This document shows, one piece after another, positions 25,380 through 34,840 of a stretch of DNA of 64,000 nucleotides. The stretch spans positions 92,354-156,353 of the forward strand of contig NZ_BMMS01000024.1 in NCBI RefSeq assembly GCF_014646055.1, written 5' to 3'. The translations under genes and the position numbers were made by a program. Under the pieces are notes generated by a model. It did no database searches, was not told the origin of the DNA, and worked only from the letters and a program-made list of their open reading frames with translations. Source of the DNA: Wenjunlia tyrosinilytica. Its GTDB lineage: Bacteria > Actinomycetota > Actinomycetes > Streptomycetales > Streptomycetaceae. Positions within the stretch are counted from its first letter, which is position 1. The number at the start of each line of letters is the position of its first letter.

Positions 25380-25429
25380 GCACGCAACAGCGGCCGTTTC
25401 CCCCGCGGGAGGCGGCCGCCGTTGCGTGC
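25380..25429. terminator. Long hairpin between tetR and ccr
   Basis: GCACGCAACAGCGGCCG (25380-25396) pairs with CGGCCGCCGTTGCGTGC (25413-25429) with one mismatch in 17 bp, starting 22 bp after the TetR stop. It separates the regulator transcript from the ccr promoter. Confidence 0.75.
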
Positions 25430-25477
25430 GGATGAAGACGGGGTGACACTTGTCGAAAATTGATGGCACCGAGTGTC

Positions 25478-25506
25478 TTTACGGCTGGCACGCCGTGCCA
25501 TAACGT
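25478..25506 (+). promoter_or_regulatory. ccr promoter with embedded palindromic operator
   Basis: A -35-like TTTACG (25478-25483) and -10-like TAACGT (25501-25506) are 17 bp apart. The spacer contains the perfect palindrome TGGCACG-C-CGTGCCA (25486-25500). A repressor bound there would block RNA polymerase; the TetR-type gene just upstream is the obvious candidate. If transcription starts near 25513 the ccr leader is about 190 nt, and it includes a small hairpin (CCCCGAAGTCCGGGG). No gene is seen in the 344-bp gap 25359-25702. Confidence 0.55.
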
Positions 25507-25702
25507 GTGTCATGTCCGGGCGGACGGCGTGCAGAGAACCCTCGCACGCCGTCTGTCCCCCAAAGGCCCGGACGCCTGCGTCACAGGCTCCCCCGAAGTC
25601 CGGGGGGTACCTCCTCGCGCTACCGCGCGCCACCACGAGCCACCCGCTGATGCCCAGCGTTCCCTCAAGCGTCTTCACACCACGCTTCGCCGGAGGCACC
25701 AA

Positions 25703-27040
25703 GTGAAAGAGATCCTCGACGCGATCCTCGCGTCGGACACCACAGCAGCGGACTTCGCGGCCCTGCCGATCCCCGAGTCCTACCGTGCCGTGACGATCCA
25801 CAAGGACGAGGCGGACATGTTCGCCGGCGTCCCCAGCCGCGACAAGGACCCGCGCAAGTCGCTCCACCTGGAGGACGTGCCGGTCCCCGAGCTCGGACCC
25901 GGCGAGGCCCTCGTCGCCGTGATGGCCAGCTCCGTCAACTACAACAGCGTCTGGACCTCGATCTTCGAGCCGGTCTCCACGTTCGGCTTCCTGGAGCGGT
26001 ACGGGAAGCTGTCGCCGCTGACCGCCCGGCACGACCTGCCCTACCACGTCATAGGCTCCGACCTCGCCGGTGTCGTGCTGCGCACCGGCCCCGGTGTGAA
26101 CAAGTGGAAGCCCGGTGACGAGGTCGTCGCGCACTGCCTGTCCGTCGAGCTCGAGAGCGCCGACGGGCACAACGACACGATGCTCGACCCCGAGCAGCGG
26201 ATCTGGGGATTCGAGACCAACTTCGGCGGCCTCGCCGAGATCGCCCTGGTCAAGTCCAACCAGCTGATGCCGAAGCCGGACCACCTCACCTGGGAGGAGG
26301 CCGCCGCCCCCGGGCTGGTCAACTCCACCGCCTACCGGCAGCTGGTCTCCCGCAACGGCGCCGGGATGAAGCAGGGCGACAACGTCCTGATATGGGGCGC
26401 GAGCGGGGGCCTGGGCTCCTACGCCACCCAGTTCGCGCTCGCCGGCGGCGCCAACCCCATCTGCGTGGTCTCCTCGCCCCAGAAGGCCGGCATCTGCCGC
26501 TCGATGGGCGCCGAGGCGATCATCGACCGCAACGCGGAGGACTACAGGTTCTGGAAGGACGAGCACACCCAGGACCCGCGTGAGTGGAAGCGCTTCGGCA
26601 AGCGCATCCGCGAGCTCACCGACGGCGAGGACGTGGACATCGTCTTCGAGCACCCCGGCCGTGAGACGTTCGGCGCCAGCGTCTACGTCACACGCAAGGG
26701 CGGCACGATCGTCACCTGCGCCTCCACCTCCGGCTACAACCACGAGTACGACAACCGGTACCTGTGGATGTCGCTGAAGAGGATCGTCGGCTCGCACTTC
26801 GCGAACTACCGCGAGGCGTGGGAGGCCAACCGCCTCATCGCCAAGGGCAAGATCCACCCCACTTTGTCCAAGACCTACCGTCTGGACGAGACCGGACAGG
26901 CCGCCTACGACGTCCACCGCAACCTCCACCAGGGCAAGGTCGGCGTCCTCGCCCTCGCCCCGCAGGAGGGCATGGGCGTGCGCGACCGGGAGTTGAGGGA
27001 CAAGCACCTCCCGGCCATCAACCGCTTCCGGAACGTGTGA
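25703..27040 (+). CDS. ccr: Crotonyl-CoA carboxylase/reductase
   Basis: 445 residues from GTG 25703, with GGAGG at 25692-25696; a longer reading frame upstream lacks family similarity. A zinc-free MDR protein that reduces crotonyl-CoA with NADPH and fixes CO2 to give (2S)-ethylmalonyl-CoA. The four CO2-pocket residues described for this family fall exactly at the family's numbering: Asn81 (SVNYNSVW), Phe170 and Glu171 (WGFETNFGG) and His365 (IVGSHFANYR). The NADPH motif is GASGGLGSY (232-240). It opens the ethylmalonyl-CoA operon and supplies ethylmalonyl-CoA for C2 assimilation and as polyketide extender unit. Confidence 0.97.
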   Translation: MKEILDAILASDTTAADFAALPIPESYRAVTIHKDEADMFAGVPSRDKDPRKSLHLEDVPVPELGPGEALVAVMASSVNYNSVWTSIFEPVSTFGFLERYGKLSPLTARHDLPYHVIGSDLAGVVLRTGPGVNKWKPGDEVVAHCLSVELESADGHNDTMLDPEQRIWGFETNFGGLAEIALVKSNQLMPKPDHLTWEEAAAPGLVNSTAYRQLVSRNGAGMKQGDNVLIWGASGGLGSYATQFALAGGANPICVVSSPQKAGICRSMGAEAIIDRNAEDYRFWKDEHTQDPREWKRFGKRIRELTDGEDVDIVFEHPGRETFGASVYVTRKGGTIVTCASTSGYNHEYDNRYLWMSLKRIVGSHFANYREAWEANRLIAKGKIHPTLSKTYRLDETGQAAYDVHRNLHQGKVGVLALAPQEGMGVRDRELRDKHLPAINRFRNV

Positions 27041-27056
27041 GTGAGCTGAACGCCAC

Positions 27057-29090
27057 ATGAGCGAGCGTCAGAAGGATCGTCCGTGGCTGATGCGGACGTA
27101 CGCGGGGCACTCCTCCGCGGACGAGTCGAACGCCCTGTACCGCCGCAATCTCGCCAAGGGGCAGACCGGCCTGTCGGTCGCGTTCGACCTCCCGACGCAG
27201 ACCGGGTACGACCCCGACCACATCCTCGCCCGCGGCGAGGTCGGCCGGGTCGGGGTCCCCGTCTCCCACCTCGGCGACATGCGCAGGCTGTTCCAGGACA
27301 TCCCCCTGGACCGGATGAACACCTCGATGACCATCAACGCTACGGCCATGTGGCTGCTGGCGCTCTACCAGGTCGTCGCCGAGGAACAGGGCGCGGACAA
27401 CACCAAGCTCTCCGGCACCACGCAGAACGACATCGTCAAGGAATACCTGTCGCGGGGCACGCATGTCTTCCCGCCGGGTCCCAGCCTGCGCCTGACGACC
27501 GACATGATCACCTACACGGTCGCCAACATCCCCAAGTGGAACCCCATCAACATCTGCAGCTACCACCTCCAGGAGGCCGGGGCCACTCCGGTGCAGGAGA
27601 TCGCCTACGCGATGTGCACCGCGATCGCCGTGCTCGACGCGGTGCGCGACTCCGGGCAGGTGCCGGCCGAGCGGTTCGGCGACGTGGTGGGCCGGATCTC
27701 GTTCTTCGTCAACGCGGGTGTGCGCTTTGTCGAGGAGATGTGCAAGATGCGGGCGTTCGGCCGCGTCTGGGACACCGTCACGCGTGAGCGCTACGGCATC
27801 GAGGACCCCAGGCACCGCAGGTTCCGCTACGGGGTGCAGGTCAACTCGCTCGGCCTGACCGAGGCGCAGCCGGAGAACAACGTCCAGCGCATCGTGCTGG
27901 AGATGCTCGCCGTGACCCTGTCCAAGGACGCGCGCGCCCGCGCCGTGCAGCTGCCCGCGTGGAACGAGGCCCTGGGCCTGCCCCGCCCGTGGGACCAGCA
28001 GTGGTCCCTGCGCATCCAGCAGGTCCTGGCCCACGAGAGCGACCTGCTGGAGTACGAGGACATCTTCGCCGGGTCGCACGTGATCGAGGCCGAGGTCGAC
28101 GCGCTGGTGGAGCAGGTCACCGCGGAGGTCGCCAAGGTGCAGGAGATGGGCGGCGCGGTCCCGGCCGTGGAGTCCGGGTACCTGAAGTCCCAGCTGGTCT
28201 CCTCGCACGCCGAGCGGCGCGCGCGCATCGAGTCCGGCGAGGAGAAGGTCGTCGGCGTCAACTGCTACGAGGGCACCGAGCCCAATCCGCTGACCTCCGA
28301 CCTGGACGCGGCGATCATGACCGTCGACCCGGCCAACGAGGAGCGGGTCGTGGCCGCGCTGCGCCAATGGCGCGCCGAGCGGGACCAGGCCCGCGCCGAG
28401 GCGGCGCTGGCGAAGCTGCGCGAGGACGCCTCCGGCACGGCGAACCTGATGGAGGCCACCTTGGAGTGCGCCCGCGCGGGCGTGACGACCGGCGAGTGGT
28501 CCTTCGCCCTGCGCGACGTCTTCGGCGAGTACCGCGCCCCGACCGGCGTCAGCAGCGCCCCCGTGGCCGTCGCGGCCGAGGCCGGAAGCGAGCTGGCCAC
28601 CGTGCGCGAGGCCGTTCGCGCGACGAGCGAGGAACTCGGACAGCGGCTGCGCCTGCTCGTGGGCAAGCCCGGCCTGGACGGGCACTCCAACGGAGCCGAG
28701 CAGATCGCCGTACGCGCCCGCGACGCCGGGTTCGAGGTGGTCTACCAGGGGATCAGGCTCACCCCGGAGCAGATCGTGGACGCGGCCGTCGCCGAGGACG
28801 TGCACTGCGTGGGCCTGTCCATCCTGTCCGGCTCGCACGCCGAACTCGTCCCCGACGTGCTCAGGCGGCTGCGCGAGGCGGGCGTGGACGACGTTCCGGT
28901 GATCGCCGGAGGGATCATCCCGCCCGCGGACGAGCAGGCGCTGAAGGCCGCCGGGGTGGCCGCCGTGTTCACCCCCAAGGACTTCGGCATCACCGGGATC
29001 ATCGGACGTATCGTCGACGAGATCCGCCTGGCCAACGGGCTGCAGCCGTGGGCCGCCGACGACAGCAGCGCCCTGGCGCGCAGCAACTGA
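27057..29090 (+). CDS. meaA: Coenzyme B12-dependent ethylmalonyl-CoA mutase
   Basis: 677 residues starting 16 bp after ccr. The N-terminal TIM-barrel mutase domain begins with the family signature of MeaA proteins (WLMRTYAGHSS, then VAFDLPTQTGYDPDH) and contains KPGLDGHSNG, the B12 lower-ligand motif DxHxxG, near residue 541 in the C-terminal Rossmann domain. MeaA converts (2R)-ethylmalonyl-CoA to (2S)-methylsuccinyl-CoA. Operon position directly after ccr supports ethylmalonyl-CoA rather than methylmalonyl-CoA as substrate. Confidence 0.95.
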   Translation: MSERQKDRPWLMRTYAGHSSADESNALYRRNLAKGQTGLSVAFDLPTQTGYDPDHILARGEVGRVGVPVSHLGDMRRLFQDIPLDRMNTSMTINATAMWLLALYQVVAEEQGADNTKLSGTTQNDIVKEYLSRGTHVFPPGPSLRLTTDMITYTVANIPKWNPINICSYHLQEAGATPVQEIAYAMCTAIAVLDAVRDSGQVPAERFGDVVGRISFFVNAGVRFVEEMCKMRAFGRVWDTVTRERYGIEDPRHRRFRYGVQVNSLGLTEAQPENNVQRIVLEMLAVTLSKDARARAVQLPAWNEALGLPRPWDQQWSLRIQQVLAHESDLLEYEDIFAGSHVIEAEVDALVEQVTAEVAKVQEMGGAVPAVESGYLKSQLVSSHAERRARIESGEEKVVGVNCYEGTEPNPLTSDLDAAIMTVDPANEERVVAALRQWRAERDQARAEAALAKLREDASGTANLMEATLECARAGVTTGEWSFALRDVFGEYRAPTGVSSAPVAVAAEAGSELATVREAVRATSEELGQRLRLLVGKPGLDGHSNGAEQIAVRARDAGFEVVYQGIRLTPEQIVDAAVAEDVHCVGLSILSGSHAELVPDVLRRLREAGVDDVPVIAGGIIPPADEQALKAAGVAAVFTPKDFGITGIIGRIVDEIRLANGLQPWAADDSSALARSN

Positions 29091-29107
29091 AAGGACCGTT
29101 CACCGAG

Positions 29108-30067
29108 ATGACCGTCAACCGTCTGCGCCCCCGCCGCTCCTGCCTGGCGGTGCCCGGCAGCAACCCGCGCTTCCTGGAGAAGGCGCAGGGTCTGCCGGCC
29201 GACCAGGTCTTCCTCGACCTCGAGGACGCCTGCGCGCCCCTGGCCAAGGAGGGCGCCCGGCACACGATCGTCGACTTCCTGAACAAGGGCGACTGGACCG
29301 GCAAGACCCGTGTCGTGCGCGTCAACGACTGGACGACGCACTGGACCTACCGCGACGTCGTGACCGTCGTGGAAGGCGCGGGCCCCAACCTGGACTGCAT
29401 CATGCTGCCCAAGGTGCAGGACGCCACCCAGGTCAAGGCGCTGGACCTGCTGCTGACCCAGATCGAGAAGACCATGGGCTTCGAGGTCGGCCGCATCGGC
29501 ATCGAGGCGCAGATCGAGAACGCCAAGGGCCTGGTGAACGTCGACGAGATCGCCGCCGCCTCGCCGCGCCTGGAGACGATCATCTTCGGCCCCGCCGACT
29601 TCATGGCCTCGATCAATATGAAGTCCCTGGTCGTGGGCGAGCAGCCGCCGGGCTACCCGGCCGACGCCTACCACTACATCCTGATGCGGATCCTGATGGC
29701 CGCCCGCCAGCACGACCTCCAGGCGATCGACGGCCCGTACCTCCAGATCAAGAACGTCGACGGCTACCGCGAGGTCGCCGGGCGCGCCGCGGCGCTGGGC
29801 TTCGACGGCAAGTGGGTGCTGCACCCCGGCCAGGTCGAGGCGGCCAACGAGGTGTTCTCGCCCTCGCAGGAGGACTACGACCACGCCGAGCTGATCCTGG
29901 ACGCGTACGAGTGGTGCACGTCCGAGGCCGGCGGCAAGAAGGGCTCGGCGATGCTCGGGGACGAGATGATCGACGAGGCCTCCCGCAAGATGGCGCTGGT
30001 CATCGCGGGGAAGGGCCGCGCCGCCGGTATGACCCGCACGTCCAAGTTCGAAGCCCCGGAGGCCTGA
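29108..30067 (+). CDS. mcl1: L-malyl-CoA/beta-methylmalyl-CoA lyase (HpcH/CitE family)
   Basis: 319 residues from ATG 29108 (AAAGGA upstream). Aldolase of the HpcH/HpaI/CitE superfamily: VFLDLEDACAP, RVNDW, MLPKVQDA, IEAQIENAKGL (metal-binding Glu) and FGPADFMASI. In the ethylmalonyl-CoA pathway it splits beta-methylmalyl-CoA into glyoxylate and propionyl-CoA and can act on malyl-CoA. Its position between meaA and the hydratase makes this role secure, whereas CitE-type citrate cleavage is unlikely because no citrate lyase partners are present. Confidence 0.92.
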   Translation: MTVNRLRPRRSCLAVPGSNPRFLEKAQGLPADQVFLDLEDACAPLAKEGARHTIVDFLNKGDWTGKTRVVRVNDWTTHWTYRDVVTVVEGAGPNLDCIMLPKVQDATQVKALDLLLTQIEKTMGFEVGRIGIEAQIENAKGLVNVDEIAAASPRLETIIFGPADFMASINMKSLVVGEQPPGYPADAYHYILMRILMAARQHDLQAIDGPYLQIKNVDGYREVAGRAAALGFDGKWVLHPGQVEAANEVFSPSQEDYDHAELILDAYEWCTSEAGGKKGSAMLGDEMIDEASRKMALVIAGKGRAAGMTRTSKFEAPEA

Positions 30068-30072
30068 CCACC

Positions 30073-30576
30073 ATGCAGTTCGGACGTACCTTCGAGGAGT
30101 TCGAGGTCGGCGCCGTCTACCGCCACTGGCCCGGCAAGACGGTCACCGAGTACGACGACCACCTGTTCTGCCTTCTCACGATGAACCACCACCCGCTCCA
30201 CATGGACGCGAACTACGCCGAGGGCACCACCGACTTCGGCAGGAACGTCGTGGTGGGCAACTACATCTACTCGCTCCTGCTCGGCATGTCGGTGCCGGAC
30301 GTCTCCGGCAAGGCGATCGCCAACCTGGAGGTGGAGTCGCTCAAGCACATCGCGCCCACCTTCCACGGGGACACCATCTACGGCGAGACGACCGTCCTGG
30401 ACAAGACCCCGTCGAAGTCCAAGTCCGACCGCGGCATCGTGTACGTGGAGACGAAGGGCTACAAGCAGGACGGCACCGTGGTCTGCGTCTTCCGCCGCAA
30501 GGTGATGGTGCCGACCGAGAGCTACGTCAAGGAACGCGGCGGCGAGCAGCCGGCCCGCCCGACCCCGGCCAACTGA
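30073..30576 (+). CDS. mch: Mesaconyl-CoA hydratase (MaoC-like hotdog protein)
   Basis: 167 residues from ATG 30073, 5 bp after the lyase stop. Single MaoC-type hotdog domain with the hydratase motif region DDHLFCLLTMNHHPLHMDANYAE (key Asp/His pattern) and GNYIYSLLLGMSV. It would interconvert mesaconyl-CoA and beta-methylmalyl-CoA. It is about half the length of the double-hotdog proteobacterial enzyme, so it presumably works as a dimer. Tight spacing on both sides indicates cotranscription. Confidence 0.88.
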   Translation: MQFGRTFEEFEVGAVYRHWPGKTVTEYDDHLFCLLTMNHHPLHMDANYAEGTTDFGRNVVVGNYIYSLLLGMSVPDVSGKAIANLEVESLKHIAPTFHGDTIYGETTVLDKTPSKSKSDRGIVYVETKGYKQDGTVVCVFRRKVMVPTESYVKERGGEQPARPTPAN

Positions 30577-30597
30577 CCGCCGACAGGAGACACGAGC

Positions 30598-31809
30598 ATG
30601 GCCCGTCTCGCGCAGACCGAAGGTCTCACCGACATCCAGCAGGACATCCTCTCCACGGTCCGGGACTTCGTGGACAAGGAGATCATTCCGGTCGCGACCG
30701 GACTCGAGCACCGCGACGAGTACCCGACCGAGATCGTCGAGGGCATGAAGGAACTCGGCATCTTCGGTCTGATGATCCCGGAGGAGTACGGCGGCCTGGG
30801 CGAGTCGCTGCTCACCTACGCGCTGACGGTGGAGGAGATCGCCCGCGGCTGGATGAGCGTGTCGGGCATCATCAACACCCACTTCATCGTGGCCTACATG
30901 ATCAAGCAGCACGGCACGCAGGAGCAGAAGGACTACTTCCTGCCCAAGATGGCGGCCGGTGAGATCCGCGGCGCCTTCTCGATGTCGGAGCCGGGGCTCG
31001 GCTCGGACGTCTCCGCGATCCGCACCAAGGGCGTGCGCGACGGGGACGACTACGTGGTGACCGGTCAGAAGATGTGGCTGACCAACGGGGGCAGCTCCAA
31101 CCTCGTCGCGGTGCTGTGCCGCACCGACGAGGGGCACCCGGAGGGCACGGCGCCGCACAAGTCGATGACCACCTTCCTCATCGAGAAGGAGCCCGGTTTC
31201 GGGGAGAACCCGCAGGTCCCGGGCCTGACGGTGCCCGGCAAGATCGAGAAGATGGGCTACAAGGGCGTCGACACCACCGAGCTCGTCCTCGACGGGGTCC
31301 GGGTCCCGAAGGACCGGGTGCTCGGCGGGGACAGTGGCCGGGGCTTTTACCAGATGATGGACGGCGTCGAGGTCGGCCGGGTCAATGTCGCCGCCCGTGG
31401 CTGCGGTGTCGCCCAGCGTGCCTTCGAGCTCGGCGTGTCGTACGCCCAGCAGCGCCAGACCTTCGGCAAGCCGATCGCCCAGCACCAGGCCATCCAGTTC
31501 AAGCTGGCGGAGATGGCCACCAAGGTCGAGGCGGCGCACCAGATGATGGTCACCGCGGCCCGGAAGAAGGACTCCGGCCAGCGCAACGACCTCGAGGCGG
31601 GCATGGCGAAGTACCTCGCCTCCGAGTACTGCAAAGAGGTGGTCGAGGACGCGTTCCGCATCCACGGCGGCTACGGGTTCTCCAAGGAGTACGAGATCGA
31701 GCGCCTGTACCGTGAGGCCCCGATGCTCCTGATCGGTGAAGGCACGGCCGAGATTCAGAAAATGATCATCGGCCGGCGGCTTCTCGAAGAGTACCGAATC
31801 TCGGGGTAA
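30598..31809 (+). CDS. mcd: Methylsuccinyl-CoA dehydrogenase (acyl-CoA dehydrogenase family)
   Basis: 403 residues. FAD-dependent acyl-CoA dehydrogenase with FSMSEPGLGSD, MWLTNGGSSN and the C-terminal IHGGYGFSKEYEIERLYREAP and IGEGTAEIQ; the Glu of EGT is the usual catalytic base. It oxidises (2S)-methylsuccinyl-CoA to mesaconyl-CoA, the substrate of the preceding hydratase, passing electrons to ETF. It lacks the extra N-terminal region of the longer proteobacterial enzyme. Pathway assignment rests on context; on sequence alone it would be a generic short-chain acyl-CoA dehydrogenase. Confidence 0.88.
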   Translation: MARLAQTEGLTDIQQDILSTVRDFVDKEIIPVATGLEHRDEYPTEIVEGMKELGIFGLMIPEEYGGLGESLLTYALTVEEIARGWMSVSGIINTHFIVAYMIKQHGTQEQKDYFLPKMAAGEIRGAFSMSEPGLGSDVSAIRTKGVRDGDDYVVTGQKMWLTNGGSSNLVAVLCRTDEGHPEGTAPHKSMTTFLIEKEPGFGENPQVPGLTVPGKIEKMGYKGVDTTELVLDGVRVPKDRVLGGDSGRGFYQMMDGVEVGRVNVAARGCGVAQRAFELGVSYAQQRQTFGKPIAQHQAIQFKLAEMATKVEAAHQMMVTAARKKDSGQRNDLEAGMAKYLASEYCKEVVEDAFRIHGGYGFSKEYEIERLYREAPMLLIGEGTAEIQKMIIGRRLLEEYRISG

Positions 31810-31976
31810 TTGCCCTAGTGTGTCCTGATTCACTCGAGAGGAAGAACACAGAGCGGAACCGCTTTCCAGCCGTGGACTGACGCTCTGGCTTGCCCAGTTG
31901 GCACCCGCAGCCGATACCATCGTTGAAAGCCGCCGTCCCCCATCTCTCGCGGCACCCTCCGCTACGAAGGTCTTCC

Positions 31977-32669
31977 ATGCCCCACAGCCAGTCCTCTGCA
32001 CCACTCTCAGTGCCTGAGGTCGCGGCCTCGGCGCCTTACGCTCCGCGACGTGGTCGTGTCTCCCTTGCCCGTGGTTCGTCGCCGTGGCTGCTCCCCACGG
32101 TCGCCGCCGCCGCGGTCTGTCTGGTTCGCTCCCGCCGCTCCGGGCGCTGGGCAGCGGCCGCGGTACCGGCCACGGCACTCGCCGGCGCGATGCTGTGGTT
32201 CTTCCGCGACCCGGAGCGCGAGATCGCTCCGGGCCGGGTGATCTCCCCGGCCGACGGCGTGGTGCAGAGCATCATGCCGTGGAAGGACGGGCGCACCCGG
32301 GTGGCCATCTTCATGAGTCCCCTGAATGTGCACGTCAACCGCGCTCCGATGGCGGGCACGGTGGCCTCGGTCGAGCATGTGCCCGGTGGCTTCGTTCCCG
32401 CCTTCAACAAGGAGAGCGAGAACAACGAGCGGGTCGTCTGGCACTTCGACACCGAGCTCGGAGACATCGAGATGGTGCAGATCGCCGGCGCGGTGGCGCG
32501 GCGTATCGTGCCCTACATCGAGCAGGGCACCAAGGTGGAGCAGGGCGAGCGCATCGGCCTGATCCGCTTCGGTTCGCGAGTCGACGTCTACCTGCCCGAG
32601 GGCGTCGAGCCCGCGGTCGAGGTCGGGCAGACCACACAGGCTGGGGTGACTCGCCTTGACCGTGATTGA
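31977..32669 (+). CDS. psd: Phosphatidylserine decarboxylase
   Basis: 230 residues from ATG 31977 (GAAGG upstream). Two hydrophobic stretches (about 35-75) precede the core [24 protein letters not shown] and the self-cleavage site RFGSRVDVY, where Ser becomes the pyruvoyl group. Short Psd of the actinobacterial/archaeal type, forming phosphatidylethanolamine. A 167-bp gap before it could hold its own promoter. Its end overlaps the phosphatidylserine synthase gene by 14 bp, so the two PE-synthesis steps are coupled. Confidence 0.92.
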   Translation: MPHSQSSAPLSVPEVAASAPYAPRRGRVSLARGSSPWLLPTVAAAAVCLVRSRRSGRWAAAAVPATALAGAMLWFFRDPEREIAPGRVISPADGVVQSIMPWKDGRTRVAIFMSPLNVHVNRAPMAGTVASVEHVPGGFVPAFNKESENNERVVWHFDTELGDIEMVQIAGAVARRIVPYIEQGTKVEQGERIGLIRFGSRVDVYLPEGVEPAVEVGQTTQAGVTRLDRD

Positions 32670-33504
32670 TCCCGAAACTCAGGCCGCCTGGGTCCCCGAC
32701 GCGGTCGACGAGCCGGACGAGATGCCGCTGTCGACGCGGCTGTCGATAGCTGACGCGCTGACCCTGGGCAACGCGGCCTGCGGCTTCCTTGCGGTCTACT
32801 TCACGACCACCGGGGTGCTGGTCCCGCACCTGATGGGCCAGACGGACGGCGGCATGGCCCGGCACAGCGCCGCCACCGCCGTGATCCTGATGCTGCTCGC
32901 GTCGGTCTTCGACCTGTTCGACGGCCTGGTCGCGCGCAAGCTGCGCAGCTCGGCCATGGGCGCGGAGCTGGACAACCTCTCCGACCTGATCAGCTTCGGC
33001 CTGGCGCCCGCGTACTTCGTGGTGGTCTGGGGGATGGTCGCCGACGACGCGCACCAGCGGGTCTCGGCGGTGACGGCGATCGTGGTCCTGCTGGCCGTGG
33101 TGCTCAGACTCGCGAGATTCTCGTGCACCACGCTGCCCGGAGGGGTCTTCCAGGGGATGCCGAGCCCGTTCGGCGCCCTCACGGTGATCTCGGTGGTCCT
33201 GCTGGACCTTCCGTTCATCCCGACGGTGCTGGCCATCGTGGGCATCGCCTGGCTGATGGTGAGCCGGGTGGAGTACCCCAAGCCGCGCGGTCGCCTCGCC
33301 GTGGCCACCCTGTGCTGGATCTTCCTCAGCATGGGCTGCCTGGCGGCCTGGACGGTGGACGCGCCGGGCGGTGAGCGCCTGCTCCAGACCGGCGCCTCCC
33401 TCCAGCTGGTGCTGGCCGCGGTGATCCCGGCCTTCGCCACCGCGCGCCGGATCAACACGGTGCGCGACAACCGGCGCGAGGCCAGGGCGACGCAGCTGCC
33501 GTAG
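32656..33504 (+). CDS. pssA: CDP-diacylglycerol-serine O-phosphatidyltransferase
   Basis: 282 residues; TTG start at 32656 with GGGGTGA upstream (GTG 32662 is possible). The CDP-alcohol phosphatidyltransferase signature DG-x2-AR-x8-G-x3-D-x3-D is complete in [20 protein letters not shown] plus the following SD. About seven or eight membrane segments. It makes phosphatidylserine, which the overlapping psd gene product decarboxylates. A strong terminator follows 27 bp after the stop. Confidence 0.92.
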   Translation: MTVIDPETQAAWVPDAVDEPDEMPLSTRLSIADALTLGNAACGFLAVYFTTTGVLVPHLMGQTDGGMARHSAATAVILMLLASVFDLFDGLVARKLRSSAMGAELDNLSDLISFGLAPAYFVVVWGMVADDAHQRVSAVTAIVVLLAVVLRLARFSCTTLPGGVFQGMPSPFGALTVISVVLLDLPFIPTVLAIVGIAWLMVSRVEYPKPRGRLAVATLCWIFLSMGCLAAWTVDAPGGERLLQTGASLQLVLAAVIPAFATARRINTVRDNRREARATQLP

Positions 33505-33531
33505 CGGTTGTCCGAATCCTTCGACGGATGT

Positions 33532-33565
33532 GATGAGGCCCGAGCCGGCAGGCTCGGGCCTCATC
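33532..33565. terminator. Perfect 15-bp terminator hairpin
   Basis: GATGAGGCCCGAGCC (33532-33546), loop GGCA, GGCTCGGGCCTCATC (33551-33565). It lies between the end of pssA and the convergent glycerate kinase stop and can serve both strands. Confidence 0.88.
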
Positions 33566-33626
33566 GCCGGGTGGGGGCGCTGTTCAGGCGGATGCGAGCG
33601 GGTGGGCGGGAGCGGGCGGGGTGTGA

Positions 33627-34778
33627 CTACCGTCGGCCCGGTGGCAGGAAGTCGTGGGCGATCGACTCACCGACCCGTTCCAGCAGGGGGCCCGCCTGCG
33701 CCATCGAGACCGCGGGGTCGGGTTCGAGCCGCGAGAGCGCGTAGGCGCGGCGGATCCCGACGGCACCGAGCTCCCCGGGCCCCAGGGCCAGCCGTCCGCA
33801 CACCGCGATGACCTCCACGCCCTTGGCCCGCGCCGCCCGGGCCACACCCACCGGCGCCTTGCCGTGGAGGGTCTGGGCGTCCAGGGAGCCCTCGCCGGTG
33901 ATCACGAGGTCCGCGCGCTCCAGCGCGTCGGCGAAGCCCAGCACCTCGAGCAGGACCTCGATCCCGGGCCGGAACGACGCCCCGAGTCCGACCAGCGCTC
34001 CGTAGCCGAGCCCACCGGCCCCACCGGCACCGGGAATCTCGGCGGCCTCCGCCGCCGCGGGGCCGAGGGTGCGCGCGAGCACATCCACGTAATGCGTGAG
34101 CGCCGCGTCCAGCTCGGCCACGTCCTGCTCGCAGGCTCCCTTCTGCGGCCCGTAGACGGCCGGGGCGCCCTTGGGGCCGAGCAGTGGATTGTCGACGTCG
34201 CCGGCGAGCACGATCTCGGTCTCGGCCAGCCGCGGGTCGAGGCCGGACAGATCCGCCGAGGCAAGGGTGCGCAGCGGGCCGCCCCCCGCCGCCACGGGGG
34301 CGCCCTCGGCATCGAGGAACCGCGCTCCGAGCGCCGAGAGCATCCCCGCTCCGCCGTCGGTGGTCGCGCTGCCGCCGACCCCGAAGACGATGGTGCGCGC
34401 GCCCGCGTCCAGGGCGGCCCCGATCAGCTCCCCCGAGCCATGCGTGGTGGCGGTCAGCGCGGCGAAGACGCCGTCGGGCAGCAGGCGCAGCCCCGAGGCC
34501 TCGGCCATCTCCACCACGGCGGTCGTCCCCCGCAGCGCGAAGGCGGCCGTGACCGGTTCCCCGAGCGGCCCGGTGACCTCGAGCTCTCTGCGCTCGAACC
34601 CGGCCGCGACCGCGGCGTCGACCGTGCCGTCACCGCCGTCGGCCACGGGAAGCGCCTCGACCCCGACTCCGGGAACGGCGCGGCGCAGACCGGTTGTGAC
34701 GTGCTGCGCCACCTCGACCGCCGTGAGCGACCCCTTGAACTTGTCCGCAGCGATCAAAATGCGCCGGATTTCCGTCAC
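33627..34778 (-). CDS. Glycerate kinase
   Basis: 383 residues; start taken as GTG 34778 with GGAGGG just upstream (ATG 34790 is the alternative). Class-I glycerate kinase of the GlxK/GarK type: N-terminal ILIAADKFKGSLTA, PVADGGDGT, GVGGSATTDGGAGML and VITGEGSLDAQTLHGKAP. It phosphorylates D-glycerate with ATP in glyoxylate and glycerate metabolism. The lyase of the neighbouring ethylmalonyl-CoA operon consumes or releases glyoxylate, so the location may be meaningful. Five 10-bp repeats lie just before its ribosome-binding site. Confidence 0.92.
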   Translation of the reverse strand: MTEIRRILIAADKFKGSLTAVEVAQHVTTGLRRAVPGVGVEALPVADGGDGTVDAAVAAGFERRELEVTGPLGEPVTAAFALRGTTAVVEMAEASGLRLLPDGVFAALTATTHGSGELIGAALDAGARTIVFGVGGSATTDGGAGMLSALGARFLDAEGAPVAAGGGPLRTLASADLSGLDPRLAETEIVLAGDVDNPLLGPKGAPAVYGPQKGACEQDVAELDAALTHYVDVLARTLGPAAAEAAEIPGAGGAGGLGYGALVGLGASFRPGIEVLLEVLGFADALERADLVITGEGSLDAQTLHGKAPVGVARAARAKGVEVIAVCGRLALGPGELGAVGIRRAYALSRLEPDPAVSMAQAGPLLERVGESIAHDFLPPGRR

Positions 34779-34790
34779 ATCGCCCTCCAT

Positions 34791-34840
34791 TTCCTTGCCG
34801 TTCCTTGCCGTTCCTTGCCGTTCCTTGCCGTTCCTTGCCG
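34791..34840 (-). repeat. Five perfect 10-bp repeats in the glycerate kinase leader
   Basis: TTCCTTGCCG five times without change (plus strand). On the gene's strand each unit reads CGGCAAGGAA and so contains an AAGGA Shine-Dalgarno-like core every 10 nt, ending 12 nt before the GTG start. Copy-number change by slippage would alter ribosome loading but not the protein if the GTG start is used. Confidence 0.95.
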
